This document shows, in pieces, positions 1 to 6,168 of a stretch of 14,644 bases of DNA; positions within the stretch are counted from its first letter, which is position 1, and each line of letters begins with the position of its first letter. A program made the translations under genes and the position numbers. Under the pieces are notes generated by a model. That model did not search any database. It saw only the letters and a program-made list of their open reading frames with translations, and was not told the origin of the DNA. Source of the DNA: an uncultured Streptococcus sp. (GTDB taxonomy: Bacteria; Bacillota; Bacilli; Lactobacillales; Streptococcaceae); the NCBI RefSeq assembly GCF_959025735.1, contig NZ_CAUFJQ010000046.1, positions 1-14,644 on the forward strand, read 5' to 3'.

Positions 1-90
1 ACCAATCGAAGTTTATTGGATTCTATTTTTGAAAATACAAAGGAAGTAGGTAGAGAAGATGAAACGCATGAAAGCTCTTGGCGTGGTTGA
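1..90 (+). CDS. Probable ABC transporter ATP-binding protein, C-terminal end only (partial)
   Basis: Frame 1 is open from the left edge to a TGA at 88-90, while the other two plus-strand frames close early. The 29 residues include a stretch reading SLLDSIFENTKE, which resembles the short 'SLEDIFL..T' ending common in ATPase subunits of ABC-2 type exporters. The next gene is an ABC-2 permease with no ATPase of its own, so an ATPase directly upstream is expected. The frame overlaps the permease start by about 32 bases, or about 23 if the permease starts at the second Met (68). No catalytic motif lies in this fragment, so the call rests on position, the open frame and the tail pattern. Confidence 0.5.
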   Translation, partial: TNRSLLDSIFENTKEVGREDETHESSWRG

Positions 91-799
91 GTGGCATTTG
101 ACCAGACGTCAAGCCATTTATTATTTGTTATCAATTGGGATGCCCACGGCTTTTTATCTCTTCTTTTCAGGGATGTACCAGGACACACCAGGGGCACCTG
201 CTCACTTTATGAGGGATTATCTCCTCTCCATGACGGCTTTTTCCATGATGTCTACGGCTATCTTTTCTTTTCCAACCGTTCTTGAAACCGATCGACTCAA
301 TAATTGGCAAAAAGTCTTGCGTCATACTCCCGTATCTATGGTAGAATATTATCTAATAAAGGTTGTCGGTCTTTTTGTCGACTTTCTCCTATCCATTGTA
401 GTTGTCTTCACCGTGGGTCATGTAGTGCGGCATGTGAATATGCCCCTGCAGGATTGGATCCTTGCAGCCTTCCTTCTCATCTTAGGAAGCCTGGCTTTTG
501 TAGCTATCGGTCTGGTCTTGACCTTGCTTCCTTCTAGTCAATTGATGTCGGTTGCGGGCAATCTCCTTTACATGGGACTGGCTGTCATGGGTGGACTATG
601 GATGCCTATTAGTGTCTTTCCAGAATGGATGCAAGCCATTGGCAAGTGCCTACCAACCTATCAATTGATGGAACTGATCAAAACCTTTTTAAACAAGGGG
701 CGGGTTAATAGCTTTGCTAGTCTTTATTTAACCTTGTTTACCCTGGTCTTGTTTGCCCTTGTCATCGTTTATCGTCGTCATTCTGAGGTTCGTTCATGA
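59..799 (+). CDS. ABC-2 type transporter permease
   Basis: This 246-residue integral membrane protein has six predicted membrane segments at about residues 19-39, 54-75, 97-123, 133-157, 163-188 and 219-241. The stretch GGLWMPISVFPEW, followed by a conserved LPTYQ around residues 178-203, is typical of ABC-2 permeases (drug, antibiotic or lipid exporters). It probably forms the membrane half of an exporter with the ATPase ending at 90. An AGGA at 41-44 lies 14 bases before the ATG at 59. An in-frame ATG at 68 is an alternative start. The stop overlaps the start of the kinase gene (ATGA at 796-799), which indicates translational coupling. The substrate cannot be read from the sequence. ABC-2 pairs beside DesK/VraS-like kinases often respond to envelope stress or antimicrobial peptides, but that is inference here. 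Confidence 0.85.
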   Translation: MKRMKALGVVEWHLTRRQAIYYLLSIGMPTAFYLFFSGMYQDTPGAPAHFMRDYLLSMTAFSMMSTAIFSFPTVLETDRLNNWQKVLRHTPVSMVEYYLIKVVGLFVDFLLSIVVVFTVGHVVRHVNMPLQDWILAAFLLILGSLAFVAIGLVLTLLPSSQLMSVAGNLLYMGLAVMGGLWMPISVFPEWMQAIGKCLPTYQLMELIKTFLNKGRVNSFASLYLTLFTLVLFALVIVYRRHSEVRS

Positions 800-1893
800 T
801 TGAAAAACTCAAGCGTATTCATTATATGTTTTACGTAAGCTTGGTCTTTATGACCTTCCCTTTTGCTACTATTTTCTTTGGGCAAATTCCCTGGTGGCAT
901 TTCTTTTTGGCCCTCTTCTTTATGATAAGTTATCTAGGAATCCTCATTGCTGAAAATAAGAAACTGACCTGGATTTTTTGGGTTTATCTTCTACTTTATA
1001 TTGCAGGGAATACCTTCTATATTGGAAGTAATTATATATGGTTTTACTACTATCTAAGTAATATATTAGTCTATCATTTTGAAATCCGAAATTTTCGTTC
1101 CCCTTTTCTTTGGACGGCTATTTTATCGCAATTGATCCTTTTTGGAGCCTTGTTATTTAATAGCTATTTGAGAAAGGAGGAATGGCTATTTATACTGATT
1201 ATCTGTTTGTTCATCGCGGTTATGACCTACGGCATGATTCGGATTCGGATGGTGGAAGAGTTGAAAGCTGACCATGCCAAGCAAAATGCCCAGATCAATC
1301 TCTTACTAGCAGAAAACGAGCGCCATCGGATTGGCCGTGATCTACATGACAGTCTGGGACACACCTTTGCTATGCTGAGTGTCAAGGCAGACCTGGCTGA
1401 TCAATTCTTAGCATTGGGTCAGGTTGAGAAGGCGCAGGAGCAGGTGCAAGAGATTCAAACCATCAGTCAAGAGTCCATGCACCAAGTCCGAGAGATTGTG
1501 GAGAACTTGAAGCAGCGGACCTTAGCAAGAGAGCTAGAGACCGTCAAGCAAATGCTGGAAGTGGCGCAAGTCAAAGTAGAGATTCAAAACAAGCTCGATA
1601 CAGCTAGCATCTCTCCAATTTTAGAGTCTGCTCTGGCCATGGTGTCTCTAGAATTAGCCACCAACATGATCAAGCATGCCAAAGCGACGCAGGCTCTTCT
1701 CTCTTATCGCTCCACAGATATAGGTGTAGAAATGATCGCAGAAGATGATGGGATCGGCTTTGCCAAAGTTTCCGATAAGGATCTGCACTCGATCCGCGAA
1801 CGGATTGCCTTGTTGGGAGGGGAGCTGGAGATCAGTCATCAATACAAGCCGACCCGCATAGAAATACGGATCCCCTATCAAGAAAGGAAATAA
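796..1893 (+). CDS. Sensor histidine kinase, DesK/HisKA_3 type
   Basis: This 365-residue membrane kinase has about five or six hydrophobic segments in residues 10-150 and little extracellular sequence, so it probably senses a signal in or at the membrane. A linker helix (about 150-172) leads to the HisKA_3 dimerisation box ERHRIGRDLHDSLGH, with the likely phospho-accepting His184. The HATPase_c part shows an N-box (TNMIKHAKA, Asn290), a G1 box (EDDGIGF, residues 316-322) and a GGELEIS G2 box near the end. This is the NarL-partner class, matching the LuxR-type regulator that follows one base after the stop. It overlaps the permease by four bases (ATGA). Relatives include B. subtilis DesK and streptococcal kinases paired with ABC transporters. 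No desaturase gene is present, so I do not assign a lipid-fluidity role. Confidence 0.9.
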   Translation: MIEKLKRIHYMFYVSLVFMTFPFATIFFGQIPWWHFFLALFFMISYLGILIAENKKLTWIFWVYLLLYIAGNTFYIGSNYIWFYYYLSNILVYHFEIRNFRSPFLWTAILSQLILFGALLFNSYLRKEEWLFILIICLFIAVMTYGMIRIRMVEELKADHAKQNAQINLLLAENERHRIGRDLHDSLGHTFAMLSVKADLADQFLALGQVEKAQEQVQEIQTISQESMHQVREIVENLKQRTLARELETVKQMLEVAQVKVEIQNKLDTASISPILESALAMVSLELATNMIKHAKATQALLSYRSTDIGVEMIAEDDGIGFAKVSDKDLHSIRERIALLGGELEISHQYKPTRIEIRIPYQERK

Positions 1894-1894
1894 G

Positions 1895-2494
1895 ATGCGC
1901 TTATTAGTTGCTGAAGACCAAAGTATGTTGCGCGATGCCCTTTGCCAGCTCTTGCTTTTGCAAGAGGATGTAGACGAAGTCTTGCAGGCTGGAGATGGGC
2001 AAGAAGCCATTCGCTTACTCGAAACCCATCCAGTTGATATTGCTATCTTAGATATTGAGATGCCCATCAAAACAGGGCTAGAAGTGTTGGAATGGGCCAA
2101 AAGCCAACAACCCCAGCTCAAGGTTGTCATCGTTACCACCTTTAAGCGGCCGGGTTACTTTGAGCGAGCCCTCAAGGCCGGAGTCGATGCCTATGTTCTA
2201 AAAGAACGCCGTATCACGGACTTGATGGCTACCCTGTATGCAGTTTTAGCAGGGCAAAAAGAATACTCGCCTGAATTAATGGAAGGCATCTTGACCCATC
2301 CCAATCCTCTCAGCTCTCAGGAGCAGGCGGTTCTAAAAGAAGTCGCTAAAGGAGCATCTAATCAAGAAATTGCCGATCGCTTATTTCTCTCGAACGGGAC
2401 CATCCGCAATTATATGTCAGCCATTCTGACCAAGTTGGATGCAGAGAACCGGACGGAGGCAGCAAGGATTGCCCAAGAAAAGGGTTGGTTATAA
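1895..2494 (+). CDS. Response regulator, NarL/LuxR family (DesR-like)
   Basis: This 199-residue regulator has an N-terminal receiver domain (about residues 1-118) with the acidic pair Glu7/Asp8, the phospho-accepting Asp53 in ILDIEMP, the Thr-Thr switch at 81-82 and the conserved Lys103 in YVLKER. The C-terminal domain (about 137-199) is a LuxR-type helix-turn-helix: LSSQEQAVLKEVAKG, then NQEIADRLFLSNGTIRNYMS. The ribosome binding site AAGGAAA sits inside the end of the kinase gene. It is the cognate partner of the kinase upstream and the likely regulator of the ABC transporter operon. The length is normal for the family, and no residue needed for phosphotransfer is missing. It is the last gene of the operon and is followed by a structured element ending in a terminator. 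Confidence 0.92.
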   Translation: MRLLVAEDQSMLRDALCQLLLLQEDVDEVLQAGDGQEAIRLLETHPVDIAILDIEMPIKTGLEVLEWAKSQQPQLKVVIVTTFKRPGYFERALKAGVDAYVLKERRITDLMATLYAVLAGQKEYSPELMEGILTHPNPLSSQEQAVLKEVAKGASNQEIADRLFLSNGTIRNYMSAILTKLDAENRTEAARIAQEKGWL

Positions 2495-2507
2495 GGAAGA
2501 AAAGAGA

Positions 2508-2555
2508 GTGGGACAGAAATCGGTAATTCGTTAGAATTCGATTTCGTCGTCCCAC
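2508..2555 (+). other. Three-tier stem-loop at the left end of the element
   Basis: GTGGGAC (2508-2514) pairs with GTCCCAC (2549-2555), GAAATCG (2516-2522) with CGATTTC (2539-2545), and AATTC (2525-2529) with GAATT (2534-2538), closing a GTTA loop. The 19 base pairs are interrupted only by small bulges. No T-run follows, so it does not look like an intrinsic terminator by itself. Confidence 0.75.
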
Positions 2556-2564
2556 CTCCGCACA

Positions 2565-2617
2565 GTTGAGTAGGGCTGTAAAAGCTGATGAAATCAGCGT
2601 AGTAGAGCCCACTCAAC
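2565..2617 (+). other. Three-tier stem-loop in the centre of the element
   Basis: GTTGAGT (2565-2571) pairs with ACTCAAC (2611-2617), GGGCT (2573-2577) with AGCCC (2606-2610), and GCTGAT (2584-2589) with ATCAGC (2593-2598) around a GAA loop. This makes 18 paired positions in nested tiers separated by internal loops. Such nesting suggests selection for the folded form. Confidence 0.75.
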
Positions 2618-2652
2618 CACTGCGTCTTGCTCGACAATCCAAAAACAATTGA

Positions 2653-2684
2653 GAGGCTAGGACTTTTGTCCCAGCCTCTTTTTT
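2653..2684 (+). terminator. Intrinsic terminator after the response regulator (right end of the element)
   Basis: GAGGCT (2653-2658) pairs with AGCCTC (2673-2678), and GGAC (2660-2663) with GTCC (2668-2671) around a TTTT loop, with one A/C mismatch between the two tiers. Six T residues follow at 2679-2684. It would end the ABC/two-component operon before the ilv promoter. Confidence 0.85.
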
Positions 2685-2734
2685 GATTGGATTGTTCTTT
2701 TTTAGAGAAACTCTCATTATTCGGATTTGGATAG

Positions 2735-2749
2735 AAAATTCAGAAAATT
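2735..2749 (+). promoter_or_regulatory. CodY-like operator upstream of ilvB
   Basis: The 15 bases AAAATTCAGAAAATT match the CodY consensus AATTTTCWGAAAATT at 13 positions. The box ends 12 bases before the ilvB -35 element. CodY senses branched-chain amino acids (and GTP in some species) and represses ilv genes in many Firmicutes. The match and position are seen in the sequence; repression here is inferred. Confidence 0.65.
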
Positions 2750-2761
2750 TACTATTTTTCC

Positions 2762-2789
2762 TTGAAATATTTTCCAAAAATGGTATGAT
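2762..2789 (+). promoter_or_regulatory. ilvB promoter, extended -10
   Basis: The -35 element TTGAAA (2762-2767) and -10 element TATGAT (2784-2789) are 16 bases apart. A TGG directly before the -10 gives the TGn extension. Transcription starting about seven bases downstream would leave a leader of roughly 38 bases before the ATG at 2834. That leaves no room for a leader-peptide attenuator or T-box. A weaker CodY-like match (11 of 15) at 2768-2782 lies between the two elements. Confidence 0.75.
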
Positions 2790-2833
2790 AGTAGCATGCT
2801 AATTTGAACTACAAAGTACTGGAAAGGAGAGAC

Positions 2834-4534
2834 ATGGAGAAAATTACCTTAGAAACTTCAAAAACCGGTTCAGATCTCGTTCTTGAAACCCTGCGTGATT
2901 TAGGCATTGATACAATTTTTGGTTATCCTGGTGGAGCCGTGTTACCTTTATACGATGCTATCTATAGCTTTGAGGGTATCAAGCATATTCTTGGACGACA
3001 TGAACAAGGGTGTTTGCATGAAGCCGAAGGATATGCCAAATCAACTGGAAAGCTGGGTGTCGCAGTCGTCACTAGTGGACCGGGGGCTACAAATGCCATT
3101 ACAGGAATTGCAGATGCCATGAGTGATAGTGTTCCCTTGTTGGTCTTCACTGGTCAAGTCAATCGAGCTGGTATCGGAAAAGATGCCTTCCAGGAGGCAG
3201 ATATCGTGGGAATTACCATGCCCATTACCAAGTACAACTACCAAGTACGTGAGACGGCAGATATTCCACGGGTCATTACAGAAGCTGTTCATATTGCGAC
3301 GACAGGTCGTCCAGGTCCGGTGGTAATTGACCTTCCAAAGGATGTGTCTGCTTTAGAGACAGATTTCATCTATGAACCAAGTGTCAATCTTCCAAGTTAC
3401 CAGCCAACCATTGAGCCTAATGAATTGCAGATCAAAAAGATTTTGAAACAATTGGGTAAAGCTAAAAAACCGGTTCTTATTGCTGGTGGTGGCGTAAGTT
3501 ACGCGGAAGCGGCTGATGAGCTGATCGCTCTCGCTGAACGTTACCAGATCCCGGTAGTGACAAGCCTTTTAGGTCAAGGGACGATTGCGACCAGTCATCC
3601 TCTTTTTCTAGGAATGGGTGGCATGCACGGTTCCTTCGCGGCCAATATCGCCATGACCGAGACAGATTTCATGATCAGTGTTGGTTGTCGATTTGACGAC
3701 CGTTTGACAGGGAATCCAAAGACTTTCGCTAAAAATGCTAAGGTTGCCCATATCGACATTGATCCTGCAGAGATTGGTAAGATCATTGCTGTCGACATTC
3801 CTGTGGTTGGCGATGCAAAGAAAGCTCTACAACAGTTGTTGGCAGAGCCAGTGGTTCACAATAATACGGAGAAATGGATCGAGAAGGTGACCCAAGATAA
3901 GAACCGGGTTCGTTCTTACGATAAGAAAGAACGGGTTGTGCAACCACAAGCTGTCATCGAACGCATCGGAGAGTTGACCAAGGGGGACGCTATTGTCGTC
4001 ACAGACGTTGGACAACACCAAATGTGGGCAGCTCAATACTATCCTTACCAAAATGAGCGACAATTGGTGACATCTGGTGGTCTAGGAACGATGGGATTCG
4101 GTGTTCCTGCAGCTATCGGAGCGAAAATTGCCAATCCAGATAAAGAAGTTGTTCTCTTTGTCGGAGATGGTGGTTTCCAAATGACCAACCAAGAGCTAGC
4201 GATCTTAAATGTCTATAAGATTCCGATTAAGGTCATCATGCTTAACAACCATTCGCTTGGAATGGTCCGCCAATGGCAAGAAGCCTTCTATGATGGTCGG
4301 ACATCAGAGTCAGTCTTTGATAGCCTTCCAGACTTCCAATTGATGGCACAAGCCTACGGGATCAAGAATTATAAATTTGATAATCCTGAAACTCTGGAGA
4401 AGGATTTAGAAGTTATCACAGAAGATGTACCAATGTTCATCGAAGTAGACATTTCTCGGAAAGAGCATGTCTTACCGATGGTACCAGCTGGTAAGAGCAA
4501 TCATGAGATGTTGGGGGTGAAGTTTAATGCGTAG
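2834..4534 (+). CDS. ilvB: Acetolactate synthase, large (catalytic) subunit
   Basis: This 566-residue thiamine-diphosphate enzyme condenses two pyruvates to 2-acetolactate (valine and leucine route), or pyruvate with 2-oxobutanoate to 2-aceto-2-hydroxybutanoate (isoleucine route). The N-terminal PYR domain carries GYPGGAVLPLYDA and the catalytic Glu57 in GRHEQG. The middle domain has the RFDDR motif, and the C-terminal PP domain has the ThDP/Mg motif from GDGG (444-447) to the Asn pair at 471-472. I chose the ATG at 2834 over the upstream in-frame TTG at 2804. An AAAGGAGA site sits just before 2834, family homology begins there, and the TTG would lie within about ten bases of the expected transcript start. 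The stop overlaps ilvN by eight bases, so the two subunits are coupled. Confidence 0.97.
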   Translation: MEKITLETSKTGSDLVLETLRDLGIDTIFGYPGGAVLPLYDAIYSFEGIKHILGRHEQGCLHEAEGYAKSTGKLGVAVVTSGPGATNAITGIADAMSDSVPLLVFTGQVNRAGIGKDAFQEADIVGITMPITKYNYQVRETADIPRVITEAVHIATTGRPGPVVIDLPKDVSALETDFIYEPSVNLPSYQPTIEPNELQIKKILKQLGKAKKPVLIAGGGVSYAEAADELIALAERYQIPVVTSLLGQGTIATSHPLFLGMGGMHGSFAANIAMTETDFMISVGCRFDDRLTGNPKTFAKNAKVAHIDIDPAEIGKIIAVDIPVVGDAKKALQQLLAEPVVHNNTEKWIEKVTQDKNRVRSYDKKERVVQPQAVIERIGELTKGDAIVVTDVGQHQMWAAQYYPYQNERQLVTSGGLGTMGFGVPAAIGAKIANPDKEVVLFVGDGGFQMTNQELAILNVYKIPIKVIMLNNHSLGMVRQWQEAFYDGRTSESVFDSLPDFQLMAQAYGIKNYKFDNPETLEKDLEVITEDVPMFIEVDISRKEHVLPMVPAGKSNHEMLGVKFNA

Positions 4535-5003
4535 AATGTTAACAGCCAAACTTCAAAACCGCTCAGGTGTTCTCAACCGCTTTACAGGAGTTCTATCGAG
4601 ACGTCAAGTCAATATCGAAAGCATCTCTGTGGGCGCAACAGAAAACCCAAATGTATCACGGATTACCATCATCATTGATGTTGCTTCACATGAAGAGGTA
4701 GAGCAAATCATCAAACAGCTTAACCGTCAGGTGGATGTGATTCGAGTTCGCGACATCACAGATAAACCACACTTGGAGCGCGAAGTGATCTTGGTGAAAG
4801 TTTCTGCACCTGCTGAGAAGCGAGCAGAAATCTTGGCCATCATTCAACCTTTCCGTGCGACCGTGGTCGATGTAGCCCCAAGCTCTATCACCGTTCAAAT
4901 GACGGGAAATGCAGAAAAGAGCGAAGCTCTTATTCGTGTCATTCGCCCTTATGGAATTAAAAACATCGCCCGTACCGGTGCAACCGGATTTACTCGAGAT
5001 TAA
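4527..5003 (+). CDS. ilvN: Acetolactate synthase, small (regulatory) subunit
   Basis: This 158-residue protein begins with an ACT domain (about residues 3-76; MLTAKLQNRSGVLNRFTGVL, then VNIESISVG) and has the C-terminal domain seen in the IlvN/IlvH family. Length and order match full-size small subunits. In the family it binds the large subunit, raises its activity and confers feedback inhibition by valine. Its ATG lies inside the last codons of ilvB, with a GGGGGTGAAG stretch upstream as ribosome binding site, so translation is probably coupled. A 66-base gap follows before ilvC. Confidence 0.96.
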   Translation: MRRMLTAKLQNRSGVLNRFTGVLSRRQVNIESISVGATENPNVSRITIIIDVASHEEVEQIIKQLNRQVDVIRVRDITDKPHLEREVILVKVSAPAEKRAEILAIIQPFRATVVDVAPSSITVQMTGNAEKSEALIRVIRPYGIKNIARTGATGFTRD

Positions 5004-5028
5004 TTCTCGACTGAAAATTGTTATCCTC

Positions 5029-5041
5029 GCCTTAAAAAGGC
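5029..5041 (+). other. Small hairpin between ilvN and ilvC
   Basis: GCCTT (5029-5033) and AAGGC (5037-5041) could form a five-pair stem with an AAA loop in the 66-base gap. No T-run follows, so it is not a terminator. If real, it could affect mRNA processing or stability and help explain separate ilvC expression. This is weak evidence and could be chance. Confidence 0.3.
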
Positions 5042-5069
5042 AAATTAAAATAGAAAAGAGATTTTACTT

Positions 5070-6092
5070 ATGGCAGTTCAAATGGAATATGAAAAAGACG
5101 TTAAAGTTGCAGCATTAACTGGAAAGAAAATTGCTGTGATCGGTTATGGTTCTCAAGGACATGCACACGCACAAAACTTGCGTGATTCAGGTCATGATGT
5201 CATCATCGGTGTGCGCCCAGGGAAATCATTTGATAAGGCAAAAGAAGATGGTTTTGATACCTATACAGTAGCAGAAGCAACTAAATTGGCTGATGTTATC
5301 ATGATCTTGGCACCAGACGAAATCCAAAAAGATATCTACAAAGATGAAATCGCTCCAAACTTGAGCGCTGGTAAAGCTCTTGGTTTTGCCCATGGTTTCA
5401 ATATCCACTTTGGTTACATCAAAGCTCCTGAAGACGTAGATGTCTTCATGGTTGCACCAAAAGGACCAGGTCACTTGGTACGTCGTACTTACACTGAAGG
5501 ATTTGGTGTACCAGCACTTTACGCTGTTTACCAAGATGCTACTGGTAACGCGAAAGACATCGCAATGGACTGGGCAAAAGGTGTTGGTTCAGCACGTGTT
5601 GGTCTTCTTTCAACAACCTTCAAAGAAGAAACAGAAGAAGATTTGTTTGGTGAACAAGCTGTTCTTATGGGTGGTTTGACAAGCTTGATCGAAGCTGGAT
5701 TTGAAGTTTTGACAGAAGCTGGTTATGCACCTGAATTGGCTTACTTCGAAGTCCTTCATGAAATGAAATTGATCGTTGACTTGATCTACGAAGGTGGCTT
5801 CAAGAAAATGCGTCAATCATGTTCAAATACTGCCGAATTTGGTGATTTCGTAACTGGTCCACGTGTTATCGGTCCAGAAGTAAAAGAAAACATGAAAGCT
5901 GCCCTTGCTGATATCCAATCAGGTAAATTTGCACGTGAATTCGTTGAAGACCACGATGCTGGTTTCCCACGTTTGAAAGCCTTCCGCAAACAAGCTGAAG
6001 AACTTGAAATTGAAAAAGTTGGTGCTGAATTGCGTAAAGCAATGCCATTCGTTGGTCAAAACGACGATGACGCCTTCAAAATCTACAACTAA
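5070..6092 (+). CDS. ilvC: Ketol-acid reductoisomerase (NADP+), class I
   Basis: This 340-residue enzyme isomerises and reduces 2-acetolactate or 2-aceto-2-hydroxybutanoate to the dihydroxy acids of valine and isoleucine synthesis. The Rossmann fold shows GYGSQGHAHA at residues 25-34, and His108 lies in FAHGFNIHF. The Mg-binding acidic residues are Asp191 and Glu195 (EEDLFGEQ), Glu227 and Glu231. The length fits the short class I form. The motif usually read as SISNTAEYGD is SCSNTAEFGD here, a mild substitution that keeps the serines. Codon choice is more strongly biased to favoured codons (GAA, GGT, CGT, AAC) than in ilvB, which suggests high expression. The ribosome binding site is only a modest AAAGAG nine bases from the ATG at 5070. 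Confidence 0.97.
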   Translation: MAVQMEYEKDVKVAALTGKKIAVIGYGSQGHAHAQNLRDSGHDVIIGVRPGKSFDKAKEDGFDTYTVAEATKLADVIMILAPDEIQKDIYKDEIAPNLSAGKALGFAHGFNIHFGYIKAPEDVDVFMVAPKGPGHLVRRTYTEGFGVPALYAVYQDATGNAKDIAMDWAKGVGSARVGLLSTTFKEETEEDLFGEQAVLMGGLTSLIEAGFEVLTEAGYAPELAYFEVLHEMKLIVDLIYEGGFKKMRQSCSNTAEFGDFVTGPRVIGPEVKENMKAALADIQSGKFAREFVEDHDAGFPRLKAFRKQAEELEIEKVGAELRKAMPFVGQNDDDAFKIYN

Positions 6093-6108
6093 TTGTCTGT
6101 AGAAGACT

Positions 6109-6140
6109 AAGCAAGTTGGGACACCCTAGCTTGCTTTTTT
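6109..6140 (+). terminator. Intrinsic terminator (or attenuator-like hairpin) between ilvC and ilvA
   Basis: AAGCAAG (6109-6115) pairs with CTTGCTT (6130-6136), and GGG (6118-6120) can pair with CCC (6124-6126) near the apex. The stem runs directly into Ts to 6140. Only 28 bases separate it from the ilvA start, so it should reduce ilvA relative to ilvBNC unless it is read through. Confidence 0.75.
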
Positions 6141-6168
6141 GATCAATACACAGCAACAGAGGTATGAA

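Larger units (their letters stand above)
2504..2684 (+). repeat. Structured repeat-like element with imperfect terminal inverted repeats, ending in a terminator
   Basis: The left end (2504-2520) reads GAGAGTGGGACAGAAAT. The reverse complement of the right end (2662-2678) reads GAGGCTGGGACAAAAGT, identical at 13 of 17 positions. Between them lie two further strong multi-tier hairpins (2508-2555 and 2565-2617), and the right end itself folds as a terminator. A terminal-repeat element with internal secondary structure and no plausible gene fits a MITE-like or other small dispersed streptococcal repeat. A related short form lies downstream of uppP at 14171-14201. I believe similar sequences recur in viridans streptococci, but this rests on memory and one related copy in the window. 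Confidence 0.65.

Noticed and set aside
1654..2139. 161-residue minus-strand frame under the kinase/regulator junction
   Set aside because: It lies antisense to two well-supported genes with clear motifs, has no ribosome binding site or family pattern, and its composition is that of a reverse-frame shadow.
2358..2637. Two overlapping minus-strand frames (84 and 75 residues) across the structured element
   Set aside because: They read through the inverted-repeat element and the end of the response regulator gene, lack a convincing ribosome binding site or promoter, and have low-complexity, unlikely protein sequence. They are by-products of the repeat.
2690..2833. T-box or leader-peptide attenuator upstream of ilvB
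   Set aside because: The promoter lies only about 45-70 bases before the start codon. No leucine, valine or isoleucine codon-rich leader, anticodon-loop specifier or antiterminator is present in the transcribed leader.
6115..6122. GTTGGGAC inside the ilvC-ilvA terminator, similar to the GTGGGAC ends of the 2504-2684 element
   Set aside because: The match is too short and the surrounding stem sequence differs, so common origin cannot be supported.
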